Notes under the pieces: model-generated
The model's input: only the letters and a program-made list of their open reading frames with translations
Told to the model about the DNA's origin: nothing
The model's database searches: none
In this document: one piece after another, positions 1-11,400 of the stretch
Position numbering within the stretch: the stretch's first letter is position 1
Layout: every line of letters begins with the position of its first letter
Translations under genes and position numbers: made by a program
Assembly (NCBI RefSeq): GCF_038630985.1
Contig: NZ_CP152049.1
Coordinates: 3,491,501 to 3,555,500, forward strand
From: Paenibacillus sp. FSL H8-0548
GTDB taxonomy: Bacteria; Bacillota; Bacilli; Paenibacillales; Paenibacillaceae
DNA: 64,000 nucleotides
Direction of reading: 5' to 3'

Positions 1-540
1 TACAACTTTGTTAAATCGATCGCTGCAGACGGCGGCACTATGCTGTTCGTAGGTACGAAAAAACAAGCTCAAGATTCCGTGAAAGAAGAAGCAGAGCGTT
101 GCGGCAACTTCTACATCAACCAACGTTGGTTGGGTGGAACTTTGACTAACTTCCAAACGATTCAAAAACGTATCGAGCGTTTGAAACAACTTGAAAAATG
201 GTCTGAGGATGGCACTTTCGAGGTTCTACCTAAGAAAGAAGTTATCATTCTTAACAAAGAAAAAGACCGTTTGGAAAAATTCCTTGGCGGTATTAAAGGA
301 ATGAAAGGTTTGCCAAGCGCGTTGTTCATTATTGATCCACGCAAAGAGCGTATTGCTGTTGCAGAAGCTCGTAAACTTGGTATCCCAATCGTTGGTATCG
401 TTGATACTAACTGTGATCCAGACGAAATCGACTACGTAATCCCTGGTAACGATGATGCAATTCGTGCTGTTAAGTTGCTGACCTCGAAAATGGCTGATGC
501 AATTGTTGAAGCTAATCAAGGCGAACAAACAACAGCTTAA
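1..540 (+). CDS. rpsB: 30S ribosomal protein S2 (5' end outside window)
   Basis: This is a small-subunit ribosomal protein needed for docking S1-like factors and for translation initiation. The frame is open from base 1 (reads [12 protein letters not shown]...), so the N-terminal part lies upstream; about 179 residues are visible. Recognisable S2 motifs are [21 protein letters not shown], and [12 protein letters not shown] followed by [19 protein letters not shown]. The C-terminus ends in a short Q/T-rich tail. It is followed by a hairpin terminator and then tsf, the usual rpsB-tsf order in bacteria. The identification is secure; only the start is unseen. Confidence 0.97.
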   Translation, partial: YNFVKSIAADGGTMLFVGTKKQAQDSVKEEAERCGNFYINQRWLGGTLTNFQTIQKRIERLKQLEKWSEDGTFEVLPKKEVIILNKEKDRLEKFLGGIKGMKGLPSALFIIDPRKERIAVAEARKLGIPIVGIVDTNCDPDEIDYVIPGNDDAIRAVKLLTSKMADAIVEANQGEQTTA

Positions 541-563
541 TTTAAAGACTTTAATTAGTCAAC

Positions 564-607
564 AAAGGGTGGTCAGATGGTGATAAACCTCTCACTGCCC
601 TTTTTTT
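564..607 (+). terminator. Rho-independent terminator after rpsB
   Basis: AAAGGG pairs with CCCTTT, extended inward by wobble pairs and GT/AC pairs, and is followed by a run of seven T. It lies between rpsB and tsf, so tsf may be read through or start from its own promoter. A weak candidate is TTGAAT at 606 with GATACT at 629. Confidence 0.75.
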
Positions 608-701
608 GAATGTAAATCACTAAAAATAGATACTTATAACAAAACACAATTTTATAGTTGCGGAGCGACAGGTTTCCGTACAAATTATAGGAGGGTTTAC
701 A

Positions 702-1352
702 ATGGCAGTTAGTGCTAGCGCAGTAAAAGAGCTACGTGAAAGAACAGGAGCAGGGATGCTTGATTGCAAGAAAGCTTTGGACGAAACAAACAACGATGTT
801 GACAAAGCGATCGCTTTGCTTCGTGAAAAAGGTTTGGCAGCAGCAGCAAATAAAGCTGGTCGTATTGCAACTGAAGGTGTAGTTGAATCGTATATCCACG
901 CAGGCGGTCGTATCGGCGTAATCGTAGAAGTTAACTGCGAAACTGATTTTGTTGCAAAAACGGATCAATTCCGTGATTTTGCAAGAGACGTTGCTATGCA
1001 AATCGCAGCAGCTAACCCTAAATTTGTTCGTCGTGAAGAAGTTTCAGCAGAAGAGATTGAAAAAGAACGCGAAATCTTGAAAGCTCAAGCACTTAACGAA
1101 GGCAAACCTGAAAAAATCGTTGAAAAAATGGTTGAAGGCCGTATTTCCAAATATTACGAGGAATTTTGTTTGCTAGAGCAGTCTTTCATCAAAGACCCAG
1201 ACAAAACAATCGCGACTTTGCTTAATGAGAAAATCAACAAAATTGGTGAAAACATTTCCATCCGTCGCTTTGTTCGTTATGAGCTTGGTGAAGGTCTAGA
1301 GAAAAAAGTAGACAACTTTGTTGAAGAAGTAATGGCTCAAGTAAAAAAATAA
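702..1352 (+). CDS. tsf: Translation elongation factor Ts, short form
   Basis: EF-Ts is the guanine-nucleotide exchange factor that recycles EF-Tu-GDP. The N-terminal UBA-like domain carries the signature [16 protein letters not shown], and the core has the [10 protein letters not shown] stretch that contacts EF-Tu. The protein is 216 residues, against about 290 in Bacillus subtilis or E. coli, so the middle dimerisation-type subdomain appears reduced, as in some other compact EF-Ts proteins. The start is clear: TAGGAGGG sits eight bases before the ATG. A strong GC hairpin follows the stop codon. Confidence 0.97.
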   Translation: MAVSASAVKELRERTGAGMLDCKKALDETNNDVDKAIALLREKGLAAAANKAGRIATEGVVESYIHAGGRIGVIVEVNCETDFVAKTDQFRDFARDVAMQIAAANPKFVRREEVSAEEIEKEREILKAQALNEGKPEKIVEKMVEGRISKYYEEFCLLEQSFIKDPDKTIATLLNEKINKIGENISIRRFVRYELGEGLEKKVDNFVEEVMAQVKK

Positions 1353-1362
1353 TCCGAACGCA

Positions 1363-1391
1363 CAGGCGGGGCGGGGCGTCCGCCCCGCCTG
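1363..1391 (+). terminator. GC-rich hairpin after tsf, no U-tract
   Basis: A perfect 12-bp stem (CAGGCGGGGCGG with CCGCCCCGCCTG) closes a five-base loop right after the tsf stop. There is no T-run (CTTGTATG follows), so it may act as a 3'-end stabiliser or partial terminator rather than a classical intrinsic terminator. Confidence 0.6.
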
Positions 1392-1404
1392 CTTGTATGA
1401 ATAG

Positions 1405-2183
<779 letters not shown>

Positions 2184-2184
<1 letters not shown>

Positions 2185-2738
2185 TGCCACAAGAAATCAA
2201 AAAAAATGCCGAAGAACGTATGGAAAAAGCGATTTCTGCACTAAAACGTGATTTATCCTCGTTGCGCGCTGGTAAAGCTAATCCTTCGTTACTAGATCGC
2301 ATTCAAGTTGAATATTATGGGGCTATGACGCCTGTTAATCAATTAGCTAACATTAATACACCTGACTCACGTACATTGTTTATTCAACCGTGGGACAAAA
2401 CGTCAATCTCTGCAATTGAGAAGGCGATCATGAAATCGGATCTTGGTCTAACACCGTCTAACGATGGAACGGCGATTCGTATTTCTATTCCTCCGCTTAC
2501 GGAAGAGCGTCGTGCTGACCTTGTGAAAATGTCGAAGAAATTCGGTGAAGAAGCAAAGGTAGCTATTCGCAATATTCGCCGTGATGCGAATGAGGGTGTT
2601 AAAAAACTCGAAAAAACATCGATTTCTGAAGATGAGTCACGTGGTCATCAGGAAGACATCCAAAAAGCAACAGATAAATTTATCGCTGCTGTCGATAAAG
2701 TGTTGGTTGATAAAGAAAAAGAAATTATGGAAGTATAA
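2184..2738 (+). CDS. frr: Ribosome recycling factor
   Basis: Splits post-termination ribosomes together with EF-G. It is 184 residues, the normal length, with the family motifs [14 protein letters not shown], the hinge region [14 protein letters not shown] and the C-terminal [13 protein letters not shown] helix. It is translationally coupled to pyrH through the one-base overlap TAATG. The order pyrH-frr-uppS matches that of other Firmicutes. Confidence 0.97.
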
Positions 2739-2799
2739 TGATCTCTGGGCCCCTCCGATAGGTGGGGTTTGGTTTTGATTTCGGTTGGGAGGAAGTAAG

Positions 2800-3564
2800 A
2801 TGATCGAGCGACTTTGGGCCAAACTAGGCAAATCGTCCTTACAGCCGACTGATTCTATGGCCTTAGAAAATGTGCCTGAGCACGTTGCCATTATTATGGA
2901 CGGGAACGGTCGCTGGGCTAAAGATCGTGGATTGCCACGAATGGCAGGTCATCATTCCGGCATGAAAGCGGTCAAACGGATTACGATGGCAGCTGATCGG
3001 TTAGGCGTCAAATATTTGACGTTATACGCGTTTTCAACGGAAAACTGGAAAAGACCGAAAGCAGAAGTTGATTTTCTCATGAAGCTGCCACAGCAATTTC
3101 TTGAGATTGAATTAGAAGAGTTAATTGCAAACAATGTTCAAGTCCGTATGATGGGTCATAAAGAGGAATTGCCATCGTTCACCATTAGCGCTGTAGAAGA
3201 AGCAATCGTAAAGACGGCAAATAATACAGGACTCGTATTGAATTTTGCTTTGAATTATGGAAGTCGGATGGAAATGCTTGATGCTGTAAAAAATATCGCT
3301 GCCGAGGTACAACAGGGTCGCTTAGCCATTGATGATATAGATGATAAGGTTATGGCGGATCGATTACTGACAAGCGGAATGCCAGATCCGGATTTATTGA
3401 TTCGGACAAGTGGTGAGCTGCGTTTAAGTAATTTCATGATGTGGCAGCTTGCATACAGTGAATTATGGTTTACGGATGTGTATTGGCCAGAGTTTACAGA
3501 AACGCATTTCCAAGAGGCGATACTGGAATATCAGCGCCGTGCACGACGGTATGGTGGATTGTAG
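2800..3564 (+). CDS. uppS: Undecaprenyl (isoprenyl) diphosphate synthase
   Basis: Cis-prenyltransferase that extends farnesyl diphosphate with isopentenyl diphosphate to make the C55 lipid carrier of cell-wall synthesis. The signature IIMDGNGRWAKDRGLPRMAGH holds the catalytic Asp. The conserved YAFSTENWKRP and PDLLIRTSGELRLSNF...QLAYSE segments are present. The ATG at 2800 has GGGAGGAAG just upstream; the frame extends a little further 5' but through the ribosome site. It is 254 residues. A short imperfect hairpin (CCCCTCC with GGTGGGG) lies between frr and this gene without a clear T-run. Confidence 0.96.
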   Translation: MIERLWAKLGKSSLQPTDSMALENVPEHVAIIMDGNGRWAKDRGLPRMAGHHSGMKAVKRITMAADRLGVKYLTLYAFSTENWKRPKAEVDFLMKLPQQFLEIELEELIANNVQVRMMGHKEELPSFTISAVEEAIVKTANNTGLVLNFALNYGSRMEMLDAVKNIAAEVQQGRLAIDDIDDKVMADRLLTSGMPDPDLLIRTSGELRLSNFMMWQLAYSELWFTDVYWPEFTETHFQEAILEYQRRARRYGGL

Positions 3565-3591
3565 CTTCAAGCAACGGAGTGTGACATTTCA

Positions 3592-4386
3592 TTGAGACAA
3601 AGAATAATTACCGGAGTTATTGCAGGAGCGTTGTTCATCGGTCTAACGATAGTAGGAGGGTGGCTATTTACTACTCTTCTTGTATTGCTGGCTTTAATTG
3701 GCTTTACTGAATATGCGCGCATGAATAATGTAGCATGGTCGCATCCGTCCTCTTTGCTCGGGTATGTGGGTGTGCTGCTTTTTGTGCTTCCATGGTCAGA
3801 GTGGGGGATTGCAATACCATCGGCGCTCACTATTTTGTGGATGCTAGCTTTCTTATTGCTTGCTTTAACCGTAATTACAAAAAATAGAACGACAATTGAC
3901 GGCGCCGCACTTATGTTGCTAGGCGCTTTATATGTTGGTTATGGCTTTGCAGCAATGGGCGAGGTTCGTCAAATTGAGCAGCATGGACTATTTTGGACTT
4001 CATTGGCTTTTGGCTGCATTTGGGCATCGGATATTGGTGCCTATTTTATGGGACGAGCTTTTGGGAAAACAAAGCTTTGGCCGTCTATTAGTCCTAACAA
4101 AACGATTGAGGGCGCTTTAGGAGGCGTTTTATTTTCCTTGATTGTGGCTGTTGTTTTTGCTTTGATTGTTCCTGAGAATATTGAATTGTCAAAAGCGTTG
4201 CTAGTTGGTTTGATAGCTGCGGTGGCAGGTCAATTCGGTGATCTGATCCAATCTGCTTATAAGCGAGTGCGAAATATAAAGGATACAGGCACTTTGTTAC
4301 CGGGACACGGTGGCGTGCTTGACCGATGCGACAGCTGGCTAATTGTTTTCCCGCTGTTAGTACTGACAGAGCTGCTGCCCTTATAA
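3592..4386 (+). CDS. cdsA: Phosphatidate cytidylyltransferase (CDP-diglyceride synthase)
   Basis: An integral membrane enzyme that makes CDP-diacylglycerol from CTP and phosphatidate, the branch point for phospholipids. It shows about seven hydrophobic segments, then SISPNKTIEGALGG and the CDS signature DLIQSAYKRVRNIKDTGTLL...HGGVLDRCDS. The start is TTG (LRQRIITG...), with GGAG 12 bases upstream. It is 264 residues. Downstream, pgsA at 45 kb uses its product. Confidence 0.95.
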   Translation: MRQRIITGVIAGALFIGLTIVGGWLFTTLLVLLALIGFTEYARMNNVAWSHPSSLLGYVGVLLFVLPWSEWGIAIPSALTILWMLAFLLLALTVITKNRTTIDGAALMLLGALYVGYGFAAMGEVRQIEQHGLFWTSLAFGCIWASDIGAYFMGRAFGKTKLWPSISPNKTIEGALGGVLFSLIVAVVFALIVPENIELSKALLVGLIAAVAGQFGDLIQSAYKRVRNIKDTGTLLPGHGGVLDRCDSWLIVFPLLVLTELLPL

Positions 4387-4403
4387 ATCAGGAGGGTTTT
4401 TGC

Positions 4404-5543
4404 ATGAAAAAGATAAGTATCTTAGGCTCAACAGGTTCAATTGGAACACAAACGCTAGATATTATTTCCCATGATCCTGACCGTTATAAGGTTGTTGGAC
4501 TATCTGCAGGATCAAATGTTGATTTGCTGATTGAGCAGGCGAAGCTTTTTAAGCCGGAGCTCGTTAGCATGGCATCCAAATCTGATGCTGAAGCCGTACA
4601 AGCCCATCTGCCGAGCAGTACAAAGGTTGTCTATGGGGAAGATGGTTTGATTGAAATAGCGGCTGGTACGGACGCTGACGTGGTTGTAACTGCAATCATG
4701 GGAAGCAGGGGCTTGCCAGCAACGCTAGCTGCAATCGAAGCAGGCAAAACCATTGGCTTAGCTAATAAAGAGACGCTCGTTACGGCAGGGCATATCGTAA
4801 TGGAACGTGCGCGTCAGCGCGGTGTATCCATTTTACCTATTGATAGTGAGCATTCTGCCATATTCCAGTGTTTGAATGGTGAAAATAGAAAATCGATCAA
4901 GCAAATCACGTTGACCGCATCGGGCGGATCATTCCGTGATCGCTCTAGGGAGCAGCTCGAAGGCGTGACGGTTAATGAGGCACTTAATCATCCGAACTGG
5001 TCTATGGGTGCGAAAATAACGATTGATTCAGCCACGATGGTAAACAAAGGTCTTGAGGTTATTGAAGCAAGATGGCTGTTCGATGTTACATACGATCAAA
5101 TAGATGTCATTATTCATCCGGAGAGCATCATTCATTCTTATGTGGAATTTACCGATCATAGTGTAATTGCGCAAATGGGACTGCCTGATATGCGCGTACC
5201 TATTCAGTACGCGCTATCTTATCCAGAGCGAAATGAAACGCCAACCAATAGACTAAATCTTGCGGAAATTGGCAAGCTGCATTTTCGAGAGATGGATTTT
5301 GCAAGATATCCCTGCTTGAAGCTCGCCTTCGAATGTGGACGTCTAGGCCATTCCGCGCCAGCTGTATTTAATGCGGCTAATGAGGTTGCTGTAGCACGAT
5401 TTTTGAAAGGCGAGATTACATTTCTGGATATTGAGCGAGTACTAGAAACAGTGGTCGATCGACATGTTGTCATTGAAATCAATGATTTGCAAATGATTGC
5501 AGAAGTGGACGCTTGGGCACGCCAGCTGGCAGAATCCGTATAA
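4404..5543 (+). CDS. dxr: 1-deoxy-D-xylulose 5-phosphate reductoisomerase
   Basis: Converts DXP to 2-C-methyl-D-erythritol 4-phosphate with NADPH, the second step of the MEP isoprenoid pathway. The N-terminal nucleotide-binding motif ILGSTGSIGTQTLDI and the active-site segments NKETLVTAG, LPIDSEHSAIFQCL, TASGGSFRD and NHPNWSMGAKITIDSATMVNKGLE are all present. AGGAGGG lies eight bases before the ATG at 4404. It is 379 residues. Placement between cdsA and rseP is the usual Firmicute order, linking precursor synthesis with uppS. Confidence 0.97.
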   Translation: MKKISILGSTGSIGTQTLDIISHDPDRYKVVGLSAGSNVDLLIEQAKLFKPELVSMASKSDAEAVQAHLPSSTKVVYGEDGLIEIAAGTDADVVVTAIMGSRGLPATLAAIEAGKTIGLANKETLVTAGHIVMERARQRGVSILPIDSEHSAIFQCLNGENRKSIKQITLTASGGSFRDRSREQLEGVTVNEALNHPNWSMGAKITIDSATMVNKGLEVIEARWLFDVTYDQIDVIIHPESIIHSYVEFTDHSVIAQMGLPDMRVPIQYALSYPERNETPTNRLNLAEIGKLHFREMDFARYPCLKLAFECGRLGHSAPAVFNAANEVAVARFLKGEITFLDIERVLETVVDRHVVIEINDLQMIAEVDAWARQLAESV

Positions 5544-5631
5544 TATCGGTCAAATACCGGTTCTCTTGTATCGGACGGGAGAATAATGATAATCTATGTA
5601 CAGGCCGTAATGAACAGGAGGCTTCAGCTTA

Positions 5632-6906
5632 ATGCACATGATTCAAGTCGTCTTTTTGACTGTACTCGTCTTTTTCGTGATCGTATCGATCCATGAATGG
5701 GGTCATTACTTTTTCGCCAAGCGTGCGGGTATATTAGTTCGAGAATTTGCAATTGGTTTTGGGCCGAAGCTCATTTCGGTGAAACGCGGTGAGACTAGAT
5801 ACACGCTAAGATTAATACCTGCAGGTGGATTCGTGCGAATGGCAGGCGAGGACCCTGAAATCATCGATGTCCAACCAGGCCAAACCATAGCTGTCCGCCT
5901 GAAAGATAATCTAGTGACCAGGCTGTATTTGGATCGCCTTGATGAGCGCAGCTCTGTAGTTCGCGGTGAAATTGTCTCCATAGATCTTGAGAACAAGCTG
6001 TCTGTTACATTGGACATTGAAGGAGAGAACGAGAGCTTCTCCGTACATCCTACAGCGCTAATGATCTCTAGAGGCAAGGAAACACAAATCGCACCGCTGG
6101 ATAGACAATTTGGCAGTAAAACGGTTGCGCAGCGTGCGCTTGCTATTTTTGCAGGACCTATGATGAACTTTGTTCTTGCTTTCGTTTTGTTTGCTGCGTA
6201 TATTCAAATGGCTGGAATTCCTGTTGAGTCGCCAGATAAGCTTTTGGTAGGACAGATTTCAGAAAATATGCCTGCCTCGAAGGTTGATCTGAAAGAGGGC
6301 GACGTCATTGATACAGTCAATGGTGTCAAAATCGGAATTGATTTTGATAAAATGATTGAAATTATCGGCAAATCTCCGAATATACCTGTTACAATGGAAA
6401 TTATTCGAGATGGCATAGCCAAACAGGTTGTGATCACTCCTGAACCGAATGAAGAGGGCGTAGGCAAGGTGGGCATTAGTGCAGCACTGCCAACGCGTTC
6501 CGCGACGTTTACAGAAACGTTTACAGGCTCAGCCAAGCTTATGAAAAATATGACGGTAAGTATTTTTGAAGGCTTTAAGATGCTTATTTTTGGTCAATTC
6601 AAGCTGGATGACTTAGGTGGTCCTGTACGTACTGCTGAAGTAACGAGTCAAATTGCGAAGCAGGGAATAGCCCAGCTTACGTCATGGACTGCTTTGCTCA
6701 GCTTATATTTAGGGATTTTCAATTTGCTGCCGATACCGGCGCTGGATGGCAGTCGACTAATTTTCCTTGGAATTGAAGCGATTCGCCGTCGTCCCATTGA
6801 TCCGAACCGTGAGAGCATGGTGCATTTTGTGGGTTTTGCGCTTATTATGCTTTTAATGCTTGTAGTAACCTATAATGATATTCTACGATTGGTTAGAGGG
6901 GAGTAA
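5632..6906 (+). CDS. rseP: RIP metalloprotease RseP / site-2 protease
   Basis: A zinc intramembrane protease that cleaves membrane-anchored regulators such as anti-sigma factors and signal-peptide remnants. It has an N-terminal transmembrane helix with the HEWGH zinc motif (HExxH) around residue 22, a central PDZ domain containing ISENMPASKVDLKEGDVIDTVNG, and a late membrane segment with NLLPIPALDGSR, where Asp is the third zinc ligand. It is 424 residues. ACAGGAGGC precedes the ATG. A possible promoter (TTGTAT at 5567, GATAAT at 5590, 17-bp spacing) lies in the 88-bp gap after dxr. Residues about 85-160 form an insertion before the second membrane segment. Confidence 0.95.
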   Translation: MHMIQVVFLTVLVFFVIVSIHEWGHYFFAKRAGILVREFAIGFGPKLISVKRGETRYTLRLIPAGGFVRMAGEDPEIIDVQPGQTIAVRLKDNLVTRLYLDRLDERSSVVRGEIVSIDLENKLSVTLDIEGENESFSVHPTALMISRGKETQIAPLDRQFGSKTVAQRALAIFAGPMMNFVLAFVLFAAYIQMAGIPVESPDKLLVGQISENMPASKVDLKEGDVIDTVNGVKIGIDFDKMIEIIGKSPNIPVTMEIIRDGIAKQVVITPEPNEEGVGKVGISAALPTRSATFTETFTGSAKLMKNMTVSIFEGFKMLIFGQFKLDDLGGPVRTAEVTSQIAKQGIAQLTSWTALLSLYLGIFNLLPIPALDGSRLIFLGIEAIRRRPIDPNRESMVHFVGFALIMLLMLVVTYNDILRLVRGE

Positions 6907-6916
6907 TTAGTCGCTC

Positions 6917-8365
6917 ATGTCTAAAGATAAACAATTTGTTACTGAAATTACGCCGCAGGGCGAGGATTTCTCCAGATGGTATATTGATGTCATCAAAAAA
7001 GCAGAGCTCATGGATTATTCACCTGTCCGTGGCTGCATTGTGTTCCGTCCAGAAGGCTATGAGCTTTGGGAGAATATTCAGAAGGATCTAGATCGTCGTT
7101 TTAAAGAAACGGGTCATCGCAACGCTTATTTCCCGATTTTTATTCCTGAGAGCTTTTTTCAAAAGGAGAAAGAGCATGTTGAGGGCTTTAACCCTGAGCT
7201 GCCTTGGGTAACGGAGGCGGCAGGCGAGAAGCTCGAGGAGCGGCTTGCGATCCGTCCAACATCGGAGACGATGTTTGGTCATATGTACTCCAAATGGATT
7301 CAGTCCTATCGCGATCTTCCTTTGCTGATCAACCAATGGGCCAATGTGGTTCGCTGGGAGAAGCGGACGCTGCCATTCCTGCGTACTAGCGAATTTTTAT
7401 GGCAGGAAGGCCATACCGCTCATGAGACAGAAGGGGAAGCACGTCAAGAGACGATGCAAATGCTGGATGTTTATACTCAGTTCTTAGAAGAGTTTCTTGC
7501 AATTCCGGTTATTAAAGGTGAAAAAACACCATCAGAACGGTTTGCGGGCGCTGTTGATACGTATTCGATCGAAGCTATGATGAAGGACGGGAAAGCCGTC
7601 CAAGCGGGTACTTCCCATTATCTTGGGACAAAATTTGCCGTTGCTTTCGATATCAAGTTTTTAGATCGTGAGAATACCCTTCAATTCGCACACACTACGT
7701 CATGGGGGGTAAGCACTAGACTTATCGGTGCCCTTGTCATGGTTCATGGCGATGATCGCGGACTGGTGCTGCCTCCGAAGGTTGCTCCAACTCAAGTGAT
7801 TATGATTCCAATCGGTCCTGCAAAAATGCGTGAGCAAGTAGTTGGACGTGTAGACGAGCTGTATGCTGAGCTTAAAAAAGCTGGCGTGCGGGTTCGTGTA
7901 GATGATCGTGCTGATATTACCCCGGGCTGGAAATTTAATGAGTATGAAATGCGCGGTGTTCCACTTCGCCTAGAGCTTGGTCCACGTGATATGGAAAATG
8001 GACAAGTTGTACTCGTTTCAAGGGTTACAGGGGAAAAACGTATTGTTCAGCAAGCAAATCTTGTTGCTGAGATAGAGGCAATGCTTGAAGAAACACATCT
8101 TGAGATGTTTAATCGCGCCAAGCAATTCCGCGCGGATAACTCGCGCACTGTAGATACATTAGATGAAATGAAGAGTTTTCTTGAAGAACAGCGCGGCTTC
8201 GTAGAAGCTGGCTGGTGTGGATCAGCTGCTTGTGAGAAGCAGGTGAAGGAAGAAACTGGCGCAACAAGCCGGAATATACCTTTTGAGCCGTCCGTTCATA
8301 AGGAAACTTGCCTTGTATGCGGCGATTCAGCTAAGCATACTGTAGTTTTTGCACGAGCTTATTAA
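6917..8365 (+). CDS. proS: Prolyl-tRNA synthetase, archaeal/eukaryotic (ProS type 3) form
   Basis: Charges tRNA-Pro with proline. At 482 residues it lacks the roughly 180-residue INS editing domain found between motifs 2 and 3 in the bacterial-type enzyme. Class II motifs are visible: RPTSETMFGHMYSKW, the motif 2 region RWEKRTLPFLRTSEFLWQEG, and HGDDRGLVLPP of motif 3. The C-terminal domain has Cys pairs (WCGSAACEK and CLVCGD) and ends in a terminal Tyr, as in the eukaryote-like family where that carboxylate reaches the active site. It sits 10 bases after rseP and before polC, the normal locus for the bacterial-type gene in Bacillus. Confidence 0.95.
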   Translation: MSKDKQFVTEITPQGEDFSRWYIDVIKKAELMDYSPVRGCIVFRPEGYELWENIQKDLDRRFKETGHRNAYFPIFIPESFFQKEKEHVEGFNPELPWVTEAAGEKLEERLAIRPTSETMFGHMYSKWIQSYRDLPLLINQWANVVRWEKRTLPFLRTSEFLWQEGHTAHETEGEARQETMQMLDVYTQFLEEFLAIPVIKGEKTPSERFAGAVDTYSIEAMMKDGKAVQAGTSHYLGTKFAVAFDIKFLDRENTLQFAHTTSWGVSTRLIGALVMVHGDDRGLVLPPKVAPTQVIMIPIGPAKMREQVVGRVDELYAELKKAGVRVRVDDRADITPGWKFNEYEMRGVPLRLELGPRDMENGQVVLVSRVTGEKRIVQQANLVAEIEAMLEETHLEMFNRAKQFRADNSRTVDTLDEMKSFLEEQRGFVEAGWCGSAACEKQVKEETGATSRNIPFEPSVHKETCLVCGDSAKHTVVFARAY

Positions 8366-8407
8366 GGACTGAAGCTAGTTCGGTTCGGATCTTAAGGAGT
8401 GGGTTTT

Positions 8408-11400
8408 ATGAGCCAAACCACAGAAAAACGGCAGCGCTTTGAGATGCTTTTACAGCAGGCAGGGCTGCCGCAGGAACTTATACAAACTTATTTTCAGGAT
8501 GGATATATTGATCAAGTCATCGTCAGCAACAGTAATCGAGAATGGACGTTTTGCATCCGCAAAACGTCCATGGTTCCTTTAAAGGCCTATAACGGTCTCG
8601 TTCAAGCGGCGCGTTTGAAATTCGAGCATATTGCTGCAGTCGATTTTCAGTTTATTTATGATGAGGTCATTGAGACGGAATCTATTATTTTGCAATATTG
8701 GCTCTTATTCGTGGAACAGGCTCAGCGTGAGAATGCTTCTGTAAACGGTTGGCTGCAAAAAGCAACCATTGCCGTAGAAGGTGACGTACTGACGTTGTCG
8801 CTGCTTGACAATACAGGACTTGAGCTTGCGCGCAAAAAACGTCTGGATGACGATATTATTCGTTTTTACAACAATAGCTTCCAACGCGTATTTAAAGTCA
8901 AAATGATCGTCAGTGAATCTCGTCAAGAAATTTTAGATGAGTATGCCCTTCGAATCGTTCAAGAAGAACGTGAATATGTGCAGGAGCTGATGGCGAGTTC
9001 ACAGTCCGAGTCAGACCTTGTGGATGAGGCTGAAATTAGACTTGCAGTTGGCTATGATATTCGTGAAGAGCCAGTACCTTTGATGAACATCATTGAAGAA
9101 GAAAAGAAGATCACTGTGCAGGGAGCGGTGTTCGGTCTTGATATGAAAGAGCTGCGCAACGGAAGTACGCTGTTTACGTTCAACGTGACCGACTTTTCTG
9201 ATTCTATTGCAATGAAGATGTTTGCCAAGACGAAGGACGATGTGAAAATATTAAACCAGCTCGCTAATGGCAAATGGGTTAAAGCTCGAGGTCGGATTGA
9301 ATATGACCGCTTTATGCAGGAGCCTGAGCTTGTTATGATGCCGAATGATTTGCATGAAGTGAAATCTCCTCCAGATCGTATGGATAAAGCAGAGGAGAAA
9401 CGTGTCGAGTTTCATCTTCATACAACGATGAGTGCTATGGACGCGGTAACGTCGATAGATACGTACGTCAAGACTGCTGCAAGATGGGGACATAAAGCGA
9501 TAGCTGTAACTGATCACAGCAATATTCAATGTTATCCTGATGCAAATAAAGCAGCTAAGAAGCATGGAGTGAAAGTTCTCTTCGGCGTCGAGGCTAATAT
9601 CGTTAATGATGCCATTCCTATGGTATTGAACTCCAGATCTGAGCCGCTCGCTACTACAACGTATATCGTATTTGATATTGAGACCACGGGCTTGTCGGTA
9701 ATCAACAATAAAATTATAGAGCTTGCAGGCGTTAAAATGCGCGATGGAAAAGAAATTGATCGTTTTTCAACGCTTATTGATCCGCATGAGAAAATTCCTT
9801 ACCACATCCAACAGCTGACGAACATTAATGATGATATGGTAAAAGGACAGCCAGACATAGAGCCTAAGCTGCGAGAGTTTATCGAATTTATAGGTGATGA
9901 TATCCTTGTCGCTCATAATGCCAGATTTGATATTGGCTTTATTCAGGCCAATTGTAAAGCTTTTGGCATGCCTGAGGTCAAAAACCCTGTTCTTGATACA
10001 CTAGAGCTTGGCAGATTTATTTTTCCAACACTCAAAAACCACCGCTTGAATACGTTAGCTGATAAATATAAGGTTAGCCTTGAGAACCATCACCGTGCAG
10101 TAGATGATTCACTTGCTCTTGGCGGTATATTGTATGGCCTAATTGCTAGCGCAGCAGAGCGGAATATTACGAATTTGCATCAGCTTAATGACTATGTCGG
10201 TATCGACTTATCTAATTCGCGCCCGTTTCATAGTAATGTCTATGCTTTAAATGCCGTTGGCAAAAAAAATCTATTTAAGCTTATCTCACTTTCACACACC
10301 GAGCATTTTAAGCGCGTGCCTACCATGCCAAAGAGTAAGCTGGTAGCGTTGCGAGAAGGTCTTCTTATTATATCCGGCTGCGAGAAGGGTGAGTTCTTCG
10401 AGACGGTGCTGAATAAATCGTATGAGGAAGCGCTTGAGGTTGGCAGATTCTATGATGTCCTCGAGATTCAACCGATTGATTTCTATATGCATTTAGTTGA
10501 GAAGGGGCTAGTGGGCAGTCGGGCTGAGATTGAGCAAGCGCATCGCCGGATCTGTCAAATCGGTGATGAGCTGGGCAAGCCGGTCATTGCAACAGGCAAC
10601 GTACATTACTTGAACCCGCGCGACAAAATATATCGTGATATTACGATTCTCGGGATTACTGGTTTTAGCCCGCTCAAAAGTATTCGCAAACCGGATGCTC
10701 ACTTCCGAACAACGGAAGAAATGCTCGAGGAATTTGCATTTCTTGGCGAGGCAAAAGCACGTGAGGTCGTAATAACCAATACGGTTGAGCTTGCAGATCG
10801 ATTTGAGCCGTACGATATGTTCCCTACAGGATTGTTCGCTCCAAACATTGAAGGGGCCGACGAGGAAATTCGCAATACCTGCTACGATACGGCAAAGTCA
10901 ATGTATGGCGATGAATTGCCGCAGGTGGTCATTGACAGACTTGAAAAAGAGCTCATTCCAATTATTAAATTTAAGTTTTCTGCCAACTACTTGATTTCCG
11001 AAAAACTTGTAAAAAAATCGAATGCAGATGGTTACTTGGTTGGTTCCAGGGGGTCTGTAGGCTCTTCGGTAGTGGCTACGTTTCTAGGCATATCTGAGGT
11101 AAACCCGCTGCCGGCACATTATTTATGCAAAGATTTTGACTGTCGTTATAGCGAATGGTTCTTAGACGGAAGCGTACCAAGTGGATTTGACTTGCCTGAT
11201 AAGGCATGTCCAAAATGCGGAAAGCCGATGAAGGGCGAGGGGCAGGATATACCGTTTGAAACTTTCCTAGGTTTTAAGGGGGATAAGGTTCCCGATATCG
11301 ATCTTAACTTTTCGGGTGACTATCAGCCAATAGCCCATAATTTCACAAAAATAATGTTTGGCGAGAAAAGCGTGTTTAGAGCTGGAACAATCGGTACAGT

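Noticed and set aside
2744..2780. Terminator between frr and uppS
   Set aside because: The CCCCTCC/GGTGGGG stem has a mismatch and no clear T-run; mentioned under uppS only.
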